The notes under the pieces are model-generated. The model was not told the DNA's origin. It saw nothing but the letters and a program-made list of their open reading frames with translations, and made no database searches. 64,000 bases of DNA, from positions 248,001 to 312,000 of the forward strand of contig CANNAN010000002.1 in NCBI GenBank assembly GCA_947502635.1, in the 5' to 3' direction. The translations under genes were made by a program, and so were the position numbers. Shown one piece after another: positions 8,204 to 15,384 of the stretch (positions within the stretch are counted from its first letter, which is position 1; each line of letters opens with the position of its first letter). This DNA is from an uncultured Flavobacteriaceae bacterium. GTDB lineage: Bacteria; Bacteroidota; Bacteroidia; Flavobacteriales; Flavobacteriaceae.

Positions 8204-8475
8204 AACAATGGTAATCGTTGCACAAGGCACTAAAAAACACAAAACTTAACTCAAAAAGCTCTTTTTTAAGGCTACCGCCAGTTTGTAACTGGTGGCGGTT
8301 ATGTTTTTAACATCTCAAGCTAACACTCGTTTGTAATGGGTGCTATAAAATTATAATTGAACTCTGAAGATATTCCTTTATATTTGGTTTGTATATGTAA
8401 AAATAAATATGCTTTATTGCGTTTATCTGGAAATATTAAGAAATAAACACAATAAAGTGCGTTTATATAATTGTT
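8204..8475 (+). repeat. integron-like site, copy 6
   Basis: A 272-bp copy. The left arm AACAATGGTAATCGTTGCAC is intact. About 30 extra bases (AAAACTTAACTCAAAAAGCT and neighbours) lie between the arm and the hairpin TACCGCCAGTTTGTAACTGG. The TTG-N19-TATATTTG box and the right arm AGTGCGTTTATATAATTGTT (GTT 8473-8475) are present. Confidence 0.85.
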
Positions 8476-8502
8476 GTGTGTCATTCAAAAAAGCAGCAAT
8501 CA

Positions 8503-9318
8503 ATGAGCTACCAAACATTTCTACCAAATTCTGACTTGAAATCGCTTATAAGTTGTTATTGGACTTTAGAAGTTCCAGCAGAATCTGATACACAAAAACA
8601 GCGGATAATTCCAGACGGAACAATTGAAATGGCTTTTATACTTGGAGACGATATTAAACGATACACTTCCGAAAATGAATTCATTATACAACCTCGAGCA
8701 ATGGTTCTTGGACATATAATTGAGCCATTTTATATTGAACCGACAGGATATGTAAATACTTTTGCAATTCGTTTTTATCCTTACGGTTTTGCTAATTTCA
8801 TATCAATGCCGATTAAGAACTTGGCGAATAAGGAAACGCCAATAGAATTGTTATTTGGAGAAAAAATAGCAAACCAATTGGAACAAAAAATTATAGAGGC
8901 AACGAATAGTAGTGAACGAATAGAAATAATTGAAGATTTTCTTTTAGATAAGTTAAACGAAAAAACTACAATCGACAATATTGTAAAAACTACTATTGAT
9001 GCCCTTTTAGCAACAAACGGAAGTGCTTCCATAAGCGAAATTCTTAAAGAAGATTTATCAAAGCGGAGGCAACTTGAGCGAAAATTTATAAAACAAATTG
9101 GTGTTAGTCCTAAACAGTTGGGTAAAGTAATCCGACTGCAAACTGCACTAAAAATGCTTCTTAATAAAAAGTCTAAAAACTTGACTGACATAGCATATGA
9201 AAGTGAATACTTCGACCAAGCACATTTTACTAAAGACTTTAAGGAGTTTACTGGAATTAACCCAAAGGAGTTTTTAGGTAATGAGAGTATGACACTTTCT
9301 ACCCTTTTCTATAAGTAG
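8503..9318 (+). CDS. AraC-family regulator with DUF6597-type N-terminus
   Basis: A 271-residue protein. ATG 8503 is preferred over GTG 8476, which would begin inside the site. The N-terminal half has the DUF6597 pattern (LKSLISCYWTLE, RIIPDGTIEMAFILGD, FAIRFYPYGFANF), a barrel that senses an unknown ligand. The C-terminal half is an AraC helix-turn-helix (RRQLERKFIKQIGVSPKQLG, then ESEYFDQAHFTKDFKEFTGI). Regulators of this type often sit beside glyoxalase/VOC genes, and here a VOC lipoprotein follows 76 bases downstream, so control of that gene is a reasonable guess. Confidence 0.88.
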   Translation: MSYQTFLPNSDLKSLISCYWTLEVPAESDTQKQRIIPDGTIEMAFILGDDIKRYTSENEFIIQPRAMVLGHIIEPFYIEPTGYVNTFAIRFYPYGFANFISMPIKNLANKETPIELLFGEKIANQLEQKIIEATNSSERIEIIEDFLLDKLNEKTTIDNIVKTTIDALLATNGSASISEILKEDLSKRRQLERKFIKQIGVSPKQLGKVIRLQTALKMLLNKKSKNLTDIAYESEYFDQAHFTKDFKEFTGINPKEFLGNESMTLSTLFYK

Positions 9319-9394
9319 TCTTCGTGTCGCATTTTTACAATTTTGGTAATTGAACGTAATCTAAATTTGTCTTGTCAAAACAAACAGGACAATA

Positions 9395-9889
9395 ATGAAA
9401 AAATCCATTCTCTATACAGCCATAATTCTTTCCTTTAGCATTACAGCCTGTAACAACAAAAACAAACCTAAAACCGACACTATCTCGGTTGAATATAATA
9501 TTAATCAAAAAACAAAAGAAATGAAAAGTCATATTTCAATTTTTGAAATTCCAGCAACGGATATTTCACGAGCAGTAAATTTTTATCAAGCAATTTTAGA
9601 CCTTAAAATTGAGAAAATGGAAATGCATGAAATGGAAATGGGCATATTCCCTTATGAAGAACAAATGATTACAGGAGTTATTATTAGAGCAGAAGGCTAT
9701 AAACCTTCATCTAATGGTGTAACTATATACTTAAATGGTGGAGATAACCTTCAAATTATTCTTGATAAAGTTGAGAGAAATGGTGGAGAAATAATTGTTC
9801 CAAAATCACTTCACGCAGATGAAAGCGGATATTACGCTCTATTTCTTGACTCGGAAGGAAATAAAATCGGTCTGCATTCCCCAAACTAA
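9395..9889 (+). CDS. VOC (glyoxalase/bleomycin-resistance) family lipoprotein
   Basis: A 164-residue protein. A lipoprotein signal (FSITACNN, Cys near 19) precedes a complete VOC domain of about 115 residues: FEIPATDISRAVNFYQAIL at the start and SGYYALFLDSEGNKIGLHSP at the end. VOC proteins are metal-dependent lyases, dioxygenases or antibiotic-binding proteins, and the substrate cannot be inferred here. An internal Met (EMKSHISIFEI) could start an unlipidated form, which would resemble ordinary cytoplasmic VOC proteins of this group. It follows the AraC gene. Confidence 0.85.
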   Translation: MKKSILYTAIILSFSITACNNKNKPKTDTISVEYNINQKTKEMKSHISIFEIPATDISRAVNFYQAILDLKIEKMEMHEMEMGIFPYEEQMITGVIIRAEGYKPSSNGVTIYLNGGDNLQIILDKVERNGGEIIVPKSLHADESGYYALFLDSEGNKIGLHSPN

Positions 9890-9902
9890 ACGCTAGAAAA
9901 GA

Positions 9903-10112
9903 ACCCCGCTACCGCGAGTTTGTAACTGGTGGCGGCTATGTTTTTAACACTTCACGCTAAGACTCGTTTACAACGCGTGTTATAAAATTAAAATTCAACC
10001 CTGAAGATATTCCTTTATATTTGGTTTGTATATGTACAAATAAACATGCTTTATTGCGTTTATCTGGAAATATTAAGAAATAAGCACAATAAATTGCGTT
10101 TATATAATTGTT
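9903..10112 (+). repeat. integron-like site, copy 7, left arm missing
   Basis: The copy begins at ACCCCGCTACCGCGAG, 13 bases after the VOC stop codon, without the AACAATGGTAATCG arm. The core hairpin (one base changed, CCGCGAG for CCGCCAG), TATATTTG, second stem and right end ATAATTGTT are present. The upstream unit starts GTTGTGTGTC and no matching GACACACAAC exists at its end, so its 3' end was probably deleted. Confidence 0.78.
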
Positions 10113-10131
10113 GTACACAAGTTGACAAAAA

Positions 10132-10665
10132 ATGAGACTAACTGAATTAATCCTGATTTTACTTATTTCTAAAGCTTGCCTTGCACAGGATAAACACGTT
10201 GGATTTTACTATGTCCGTTTTCATGAAACTATTGAATTAAAAGCTGACTCTACTTTTATCCACAATTACAGATTTGACCTTTCATCAAGCTGGACAACTG
10301 GAAAATGGAAATCCAAAAATGACACAATTTATCTAACAACAATACTAGTAAAGGATACCGTGCGATTAATAAATTCTTCTCATAAGACAATTAATGATTC
10401 ATTAGTTTTATCAGCCGACCAAAAAATTGAGCGAATTGAACCTAATGAATATATTCTTTCCGAAATTTCAAGTGGCGGACAAAATAGACAGAATCCACCA
10501 CGAAAATTATTTTGGAAAAAGGAAAAACTTTATCGGATAAAAGAAAACGGAAACTTGGATTTGAGTAAGGCGAAACAGTTTTGGACTAGAAAAAAATATA
10601 AAACTTATTTCATTAAAAAAAATAAACATGCTTTATTGCGTTTACCTGGAAATATCAAGAAATAA
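10132..10665 (+). CDS. secreted hypothetical protein whose 3' end runs into a repeat
   Basis: A 177-residue ORF with a signal peptide (cleavage after CLAQ). The body is beta-rich (ELKADSTFIHNY, WTTGKWKSKNDTIYLTT), like small lipocalin-like secreted proteins of Bacteroidota. The last 14 codons (NKHALLRLPGNIKK) are encoded by the right part of a truncated inter-gene repeat (from about 10620). The native C-terminus has therefore been replaced by repeat sequence, and the product may be truncated or non-functional. Confidence 0.65.
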   Translation: MRLTELILILLISKACLAQDKHVGFYYVRFHETIELKADSTFIHNYRFDLSSSWTTGKWKSKNDTIYLTTILVKDTVRLINSSHKTINDSLVLSADQKIERIEPNEYILSEISSGGQNRQNPPRKLFWKKEKLYRIKENGNLDLSKAKQFWTRKKYKTYFIKKNKHALLRLPGNIKK

Positions 10666-10694
10666 AGACAATAAATTGCGTTTATATAATCGTT
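10620..10694 (+). repeat. integron-like site, copy 8, right fragment only
   Basis: Only the last 75 bp of the repeat remain: AATAAACATGCTTTATTGCG, the second stem, TAAATTGCGTTTATATAATC and GTT at 10692-10694. The hairpin core and the TATATTTG box are absent. It overlaps the 3' end of the preceding ORF. Confidence 0.8.
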
Positions 10695-10716
10695 AACTAT
10701 TATAAGAAGATTCGTA

Positions 10717-11373
10717 ATGAAAATATTCAAAATACTTATCCTTTTTAATTTAATATTAAATTATACCACTTGTTATTCTCAAGATACTGAAATGGATAAA
10801 GACGTAGAAGAAATTATACTTTTAGGAAAAGATTCTATCATACAATTAGCTTTAAAGAAGATTGAAAAAGCAGCATTGCCACCTGATGGAGGAGTAAGCA
10901 TAGAGAATTTTAGCCAAATCAAAGTATTGACAGACGGTAAAGAAGTTTGGGTATCATTTTCCAATCTAATCAAATACCTTCCCAAAAAAACTGTTTTTTA
11001 TTCTGATGTTGGAATAGGTCTTGTAAAGGGAATTATTTCTAGGAACCGAGTTTCTAACCCTGTAGATTATAGTGAAAAGATTATTTCATTCTATAAAGAA
11101 ACAAAAGAAGTAAAGATGAATATTCAATTTGTTCTTGAAGCAATTAATAAAAGTGGTGAAATTGGCTCAATCGATATCACGAATTTTGAGGATAATATGA
11201 TAATTCGCGAATATGATAATTACTATGGCATTAGTATAGTTTCAGAATCTCAAGAATCGTCCTATAAAATAGAAAAAGTGTCAGGTGAAATATATGATTC
11301 TGAACATGCTCACCTTGTCCCACCTCCCAATATGGAGGATGAAGATAGATACGAATTAAAAGAGATAAACTGA
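10717..11373 (+). CDS. secreted hypothetical protein, 218 aa
   Basis: The N-terminus MKIFKILILFNLILNYTTCYSQ is a signal peptide. The mature protein is acidic, mixed alpha/beta, with no family I recognise; no catalytic motif or repeat is obvious. It is alone in a cassette that begins GTTAACTATTATAAG (10692) and ends GAGAGTTAAC (11388-11397). Confidence 0.65.
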   Translation: MKIFKILILFNLILNYTTCYSQDTEMDKDVEEIILLGKDSIIQLALKKIEKAALPPDGGVSIENFSQIKVLTDGKEVWVSFSNLIKYLPKKTVFYSDVGIGLVKGIISRNRVSNPVDYSEKIISFYKETKEVKMNIQFVLEAINKSGEIGSIDITNFEDNMIIREYDNYYGISIVSESQESSYKIEKVSGEIYDSEHAHLVPPPNMEDEDRYELKEIN

Positions 11374-11394
11374 ATTAAGAAACAAACGAGAGTT

Positions 11395-11439
11395 AACACA
11401 AAATAAAAAGCATTAAAACGACTTTTTATTAAAACCGTT
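11395..11439 (+). repeat. compact integron-like site (AATAAAAAG...CTTTTTATT)
   Basis: After the cassette end AGTTAAC comes AACACAAAATAAAAAG, an 11-base loop, CTTTTTATT and AAAACCGTT. The 9-bp inner stem is perfect, and the outer AAC/GTT ends pair loosely. At about 45 bp it is far shorter than the main repeat. A weak transcription terminator is an alternative reading. Confidence 0.45.
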
Positions 11440-11461
11440 GACGGTAATTAGAAATAAAAAT

Positions 11462-12364
11462 ATGATGAAAATTGACAGATTAATATTATCAGTATTTGTA
11501 ATGGTTTTAATTTCATGCAAAAACAAAAGCTCGAATTCTGATGAAATTGATTCCCCAACCTTTGAAAATGTTTATCTAGGTCAAAAGCCTCCTGGACTAA
11601 TACCAGAGCCTTTCGCACCTGGAATAGTGTCAACGGATAATTGGGAAATAAGTGGTGTTTTTACACCTAACCTGAAAGAGTTTTATTTCATAAGAGAGGT
11701 TGGAGAGACAGAAGAAGAAAAAGCAATGAAATTTATGGTCTATCGATATTTAGATAATAAATGGCAAGACTCAATAATTTCACCAAGAGTAGGAGAACCT
11801 TTAATTTCCTCTGATGGAAAGATAATGCACCTTGGCAGAAAATATAAGGAGCGGATGGAAAACGGAGATTGGTCAGAAATAAAAAACCTCCATTCCATTA
11901 TAGATAGTATACCTATAATGCAGCTTTCTTCTTCAGCAAGTGGAACATATGTCTTTGATGCAATGGGCGAAGGTGTGCTTCGGTATTCTCGAATAATTGA
12001 CGGAAAACGAGAAGAGCCCAAATTATTTGGAGAAGAAATTAATGCAGGAACAGCTAATGCACATCCTTTTATAGCTCCCGATGAATCTTATATTCTTTGG
12101 GACGGAAGAAGAGAAAGCGGATATGGAAATGCAGATATCTATGTTAGTTTTCGGCAGTATGATGGCTCTTGGAGCGAAGCAATTAATTTAGGTGATAAGA
12201 TTAATACAGCTTCTTCAGAAAATGGTGCTCGTGTAACTCCAGATGGTAAATACCTTTTCTTTAACAGGAATGTGGGAAAAGTAAAGTCAACCGACAAATA
12301 TGATGACGTAAATATGTTTTGGGTGGATGCGAAAGTAATTGAAACTCTAAAACCAAAGGAATAA
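11462..12364 (+). CDS. lipoprotein with PD40/WD40-like beta-propeller
   Basis: A 300-residue protein. ATG 11462 (or 11465) starts the signal MMKIDRLILSVFVMVLISCK, with lipobox Cys. The middle and C-terminal parts show PD40-type blades: HPFIAPDESYILWDGRR, YGNADIYVSFRQYDGSWSEA and ARVTPDGKYLFFNRN. This domain occurs in TolB-like and OmpA-associated surface proteins of Bacteroidota. No enzymatic residues are evident. It lies alone in its unit, which opens GTTGACGGTAATTAG but has no matching close, because the next repeat is truncated. Confidence 0.8.
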   Translation: MMKIDRLILSVFVMVLISCKNKSSNSDEIDSPTFENVYLGQKPPGLIPEPFAPGIVSTDNWEISGVFTPNLKEFYFIREVGETEEEKAMKFMVYRYLDNKWQDSIISPRVGEPLISSDGKIMHLGRKYKERMENGDWSEIKNLHSIIDSIPIMQLSSSASGTYVFDAMGEGVLRYSRIIDGKREEPKLFGEEINAGTANAHPFIAPDESYILWDGRRESGYGNADIYVSFRQYDGSWSEAINLGDKINTASSENGARVTPDGKYLFFNRNVGKVKSTDKYDDVNMFWVDAKVIETLKPKE

Positions 12365-12382
12365 TAAATAGGATAAATAAAA

Positions 12383-12510
12383 AACTACCGCCAGCTAACG
12401 TTCGTTTGCAACCCGTGCTATAAAATTATAATTCAATCCTGAAGATATTCCTTTATATTTGGTTTTTATATGTAAAAATAAACACAATAAATTGCGTTTA
12501 TATAATTGTT
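12383..12510 (+). repeat. integron-like site, copy 9, two internal deletions
   Basis: A 128-bp derivative. ACTACCGCCAG is joined directly to CTAACGTTCG, losing the right hairpin arm. TATATTTGG is kept. TAAAAATAAA is joined to CACAATAAATTGCG, losing about 40 bases. Both joins fall at short direct repeats (CAG and AAATAAA), as expected for slippage deletions. The right end ATAATTGTT (GTT 12508-12510) is intact. Confidence 0.8.
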
Positions 12511-12565
12511 GTGGTTTATTAAAAATACTCTTGAAAAAGGAAAACAAAGACTATTAAAATCTATT

Positions 12566-12889
12566 ATGGAAAACATATTTGAAGGTGTAATTGGTTTTGC
12601 AGTTGCATTACTGATTATATTTTTCCTCTGGTTTATTCCTATTTGGTTCGGCCTAAAATGGGCGAAAATCAAAGGAGTTTCTAAACTTTGGATGCTTTTT
12701 GGATTTCACCCAATGACTGGATGGATTGCATATTTAATTTTGAGGTACGGAATTGACCCAAGAAAACAATGTGATAAATGCAAAGAATTGATTAAAATTG
12801 AAGCTCAAATTTGTCGTTATTGCGGAAACCAAATGAGCCAAGAAGAGATAAGTATTTCAATAAAAAAATTAGAGGAAAGAAAAAAATAA
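12566..12889 (+). CDS. small membrane protein with zinc-ribbon tail
   Basis: 107 residues from ATG 12566. The longer frame from TTG 12506 would begin inside the site and is unlikely. Residues about 4-28 form a strong transmembrane helix (GVIGFAVALLIIFFLWFIPI) and a second hydrophobic stretch follows. The C-terminus has CDKCKELIKIEAQICRYCG, a CxxC-x11-CxxC zinc ribbon, then a charged helix. Proteins of this layout have no assigned function. It is alone in a cassette bounded by TTGTGGTTT and AAACCACAA, nine perfectly paired bases. Confidence 0.78.
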   Translation: MENIFEGVIGFAVALLIIFFLWFIPIWFGLKWAKIKGVSKLWMLFGFHPMTGWIAYLILRYGIDPRKQCDKCKELIKIEAQICRYCGNQMSQEEISISIKKLEERKK

Positions 12890-12897
12890 CAAACCAC

Positions 12898-13043
12898 AAC
12901 ATTGGCTCCTACTACAATCAGTTTGTAACTTGTGGCTGTTATATTTTTAACATCTCTGGCTAACGTTCGTTAGCAACGCGTGTTATAAAATTATAATTCA
13001 ACCCTGAAGAATATTCCTTTATATTTGGTTTGTATAAATTGTT
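12898..13043 (+). repeat. integron-like site, copy 10, truncated and diverged
   Basis: A 146-bp copy. The left part AACATTGGCTCC is changed, the hairpin is eroded (ATCAGTTTGTAACTTGTGG), and TATATTTGG is retained. GTTTGTATA is joined to AATTGTT, deleting the second stem and the GTGCG arm between TATA motifs. It ends at GTT 13041-13043. Confidence 0.75.
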
Positions 13044-13089
13044 AGCCAATATTAACAACAATCGAACCTGCTTCAATAACTTATAAATC

Positions 13090-14319
13090 ATGAATTCAAG
13101 TACTTGGAAATCTCTTTTAGATAATTCTAATAACCTTAGTAAACCTACGCAAGCAAAACAATTAGTTTCAACGAATGATATCTCTGAAATAAAATTATTG
13201 TTAATTAAAGTTTTGAAAGGTTTTTTGGCTAAGGAGGACCTACATGTTGGTTTGAAAACCTATATCAATAATGAACTTCGAAATGATGTTATTGAAAAAA
13301 TGATAGCTAATCCACCTAATTTGGAGCATTCCCTTGAAGATTGGTCTCAACAAATTTTTGGTGACCAGAAGTTTGGTATGGTTCTCATAGGTTTGGAAGA
13401 ATACAGTAATTCCTTTGCCGAAAAAGCGGCCACTATTGTTCGTCCCTTGTTAGAAATTTCGGGATTGCCTCTTGATGGTTTGTCTTTTCTTTTTTTTATG
13501 GGAAACTATGGTTTTACACCATTTGGCATTCATAAGGAATCTACTGGAGAAGACGGAATCTTATTTCATCTAGGGCCTGAGAATAAAGAATTCTATACAT
13601 GGGATGATCCAAAATACAACTCAATCGAACATAATTCTGAAGTTTTTCATAATGTTTCTGAAATGCTTACAGAAGGTAAAGCTTATGAATTAGAACCAGG
13701 TGATGCTATGGTTATTCCTCATTATGTATACCATATTGGTAACACTCCGAAATTTTCTTTAAGTTTTGTATTGGATTATGTCAATCCTCCTAAAGATCGA
13801 TTCGAAAATGAAATCATAAAGGAAACGGCAAAAGAAGCGTTATTAAATCATGTTGAATATCAAAAACCAATAAAATTGAATACGTCTCAGTCTGACTTGA
13901 ATGATGTGCTCGATTTTCATTCTATTCAGAAAAAGATAGAAATTGCGTTAACTAGAAAAATACTAGGTTTGAAAAGTAACGGAGGTATTCGAAGAATATC
14001 AAATAAAACACATGCTAGAATACCTCAAATAGAAACTTTTTCGATTAGAGGAAAAGAAGTATTTCCAATCCATATAGATTTACCAAACACCAAAGAAACT
14101 TTGATTTTTGCAAGAGGTCATCGCATAGTTTTAAAAAACCATCCCATGTTACCACAATTAATTAGACAGTTGAATAAGTTGGAATATATCACGATAACTT
14201 CAATAAGAGAATTAATGGAACCAATTTGGGATTTAGTAGAAGTTTATTCTTTTATACAGGAACTATTGAGCGTAGAAGCAATTATAACAGATGATATAAA
14301 TAATGAAAATGTTGGATAA
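13090..14319 (+). CDS. JmjC/cupin-like 2-oxoglutarate- and Fe(II)-dependent oxygenase
   Basis: A 409-residue soluble protein. The central 100 residues form a JmjC/cupin barrel with a candidate metal triad His148-x-Glu150 (FGIHKES) and His215 (VIPHYVYHIGNTP), in the order and spacing of protein hydroxylases of this fold. The C-terminal 130 residues resemble a small winged or helical domain. Family relatives hydroxylate residues of proteins or peptides; the substrate here is unknown. Its TAA (14317-14319) overlaps the cassette end GGATAAC, which pairs (two mismatches) with the cassette start GTTAGCCAATATT at 13041. Confidence 0.7.
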   Translation: MNSSTWKSLLDNSNNLSKPTQAKQLVSTNDISEIKLLLIKVLKGFLAKEDLHVGLKTYINNELRNDVIEKMIANPPNLEHSLEDWSQQIFGDQKFGMVLIGLEEYSNSFAEKAATIVRPLLEISGLPLDGLSFLFFMGNYGFTPFGIHKESTGEDGILFHLGPENKEFYTWDDPKYNSIEHNSEVFHNVSEMLTEGKAYELEPGDAMVIPHYVYHIGNTPKFSLSFVLDYVNPPKDRFENEIIKETAKEALLNHVEYQKPIKLNTSQSDLNDVLDFHSIQKKIEIALTRKILGLKSNGGIRRISNKTHARIPQIETFSIRGKEVFPIHIDLPNTKETLIFARGHRIVLKNHPMLPQLIRQLNKLEYITITSIRELMEPIWDLVEVYSFIQELLSVEAIITDDINNENVG

Positions 14320-14423
14320 CAACGCATCCTATGTAAAGCCCTTTTCTAAATCCTAGATTATAAAATAACGTTCTTTGGAAAATGCTCTTTGTAGATCTAT
14401 ACGCTTAGGTAAAATTTAAATAA

Positions 14424-14606
14424 CATGAGGAATGGAAGGAAGAAGATGGTGGCATGCTTTCTTTGTATCTAAAAGATGGGGAGCAAATAAATATTTCTCC
14501 TTTAGGAGGGCAAATGGTTTTATTTCGAAGTGATGAAACGGAGCATGAAGTCCATGCTTCCTTTACACGAGATAGGAGAAGTATCGCTGGTTGGTTAAAA
14601 CATTAA
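14424..14606 (+). pseudogene. 3' fragment of a 2OG-Fe(II) oxygenase gene
   Basis: A 60-codon open stretch, preceded by an in-frame TAA at 14421 and lacking a start, translates to a prolyl-4-hydroxylase-type C-terminus: GGMLSLYL, ISPLGGQMVLFRSDETEHEV (second metal His in HEV) and RRSIAGWLKH-stop. The N-terminal half, with the HxD motif, is gone. It lies right behind the JmjC-like gene but is a different oxygenase family, so it is a remnant of another gene. Confidence 0.7.
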
Positions 14607-14895
14607 GAGGTGTTTTGTATAGCCGCCGTATGCCTTTAATTAAACTACCGCTAATAAGGTTTATAATTAACAGCGGATTAAGTGATAAAACAAAAGTTTA
14701 AGCATAAAACTAAAGTCAGTGCGAAACTGTTAGGTTTTATGTCGGGGCGAAGAAAAAACACCACACATTTAGCAAATTACACAAACCCTAAATCTCCATT
14801 AGCGATTTTCCGACAACTTTTCAAAAATATTTCCTGTATTTGTAATATTTGACATTTAATATCCGTCTTATTGGGCAGAATTTAATTAGTAATTA
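14607..14895. other. gene-free stretch with a weak palindrome
   Basis: No coding frame is apparent. ACTACCGCTAATAAGG and AATTAACAGCGG (14645-14676) form a short CCGCT/AGCGG hairpin that recalls the CTACCGCC core of the array repeats. The last 80 bases before the sigma-factor gene are A/T-rich leader without a clear TAnnTTTG box. Confidence 0.35.
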
Positions 14896-15384
14896 ATGAA
14901 AGAGAAGTTTACCGAGTTGTTATACCTAAACCAAGGAATAGTTCATAAAATATGTAATTTATATTTTAGAGATAGACTTGAAAAGGAGGATTATTATCAA
15001 GAGCTTATTATTCAATTGTGGAAGGCATTTCCTAGTTTTAATGGCACTGCCAAATTCTCTACTTGGATGTATCGAGTTTGCATTAATGCAGCTATTGACA
15101 TTACAAGGAAAGAAAAAAAGCAATTGAAGCAAGTGAAATTATCTGAGGTCAATCCACATTACATGTCACATAACGATGATACAAATTGTACCAATCAGGA
15201 AAAATTGTACGAAGCTATTAGCAGACTATCAGAAGTTGATAGAGCCATAATTACTTTGTATCTCGATGAATATAGCTACAAGGAAATTTCTGAAATAATA
15301 GGTATTTCAAAAAGTAATACAGGAGTTAAAATAAAAAGAATTAAGTCGGAAATTTTAAAATCATTTGAATATGGAAACAGTTGA
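14896..15384 (+). CDS. ECF-type RNA polymerase sigma factor
   Basis: A 162-residue sigma-70 family protein with region 2 (EDYYQELIIQLWKAFPSF, FSTWMYRVCINAAID) and region 4 helix-turn-helix (YSYKEISEIIGISKSNTGVK). The length fits the ECF group. The next gene overlaps its end by 14 bases and encodes a membrane protein, so an anti-sigma/sigma pair is likely. ECF systems respond to envelope or metabolic signals; the signal here is unknown. Confidence 0.9.
   Translation: MKEKFTELLYLNQGIVHKICNLYFRDRLEKEDYYQELIIQLWKAFPSFNGTAKFSTWMYRVCINAAIDITRKEKKQLKQVKLSEVNPHYMSHNDDTNCTNQEKLYEAISRLSEVDRAIITLYLDEYSYKEISEIIGISKSNTGVKIKRIKSEILKSFEYGNS

Noticed and set aside
413-13043. Repeats considered as a CRISPR array
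   Set aside because: Units are 75-272 bp, spacers are 400-2300 bp with genes in them, and no cas gene is present.
413-13043. Repeats considered as MITEs or insertion-sequence ends
   Set aside because: There is no target-site duplication, the orientation is constant, each unit holds a different gene, and the gene-side bases pair across the cassette, which transposon insertion would not produce. A mobile hairpin origin for the inner core alone is still possible.
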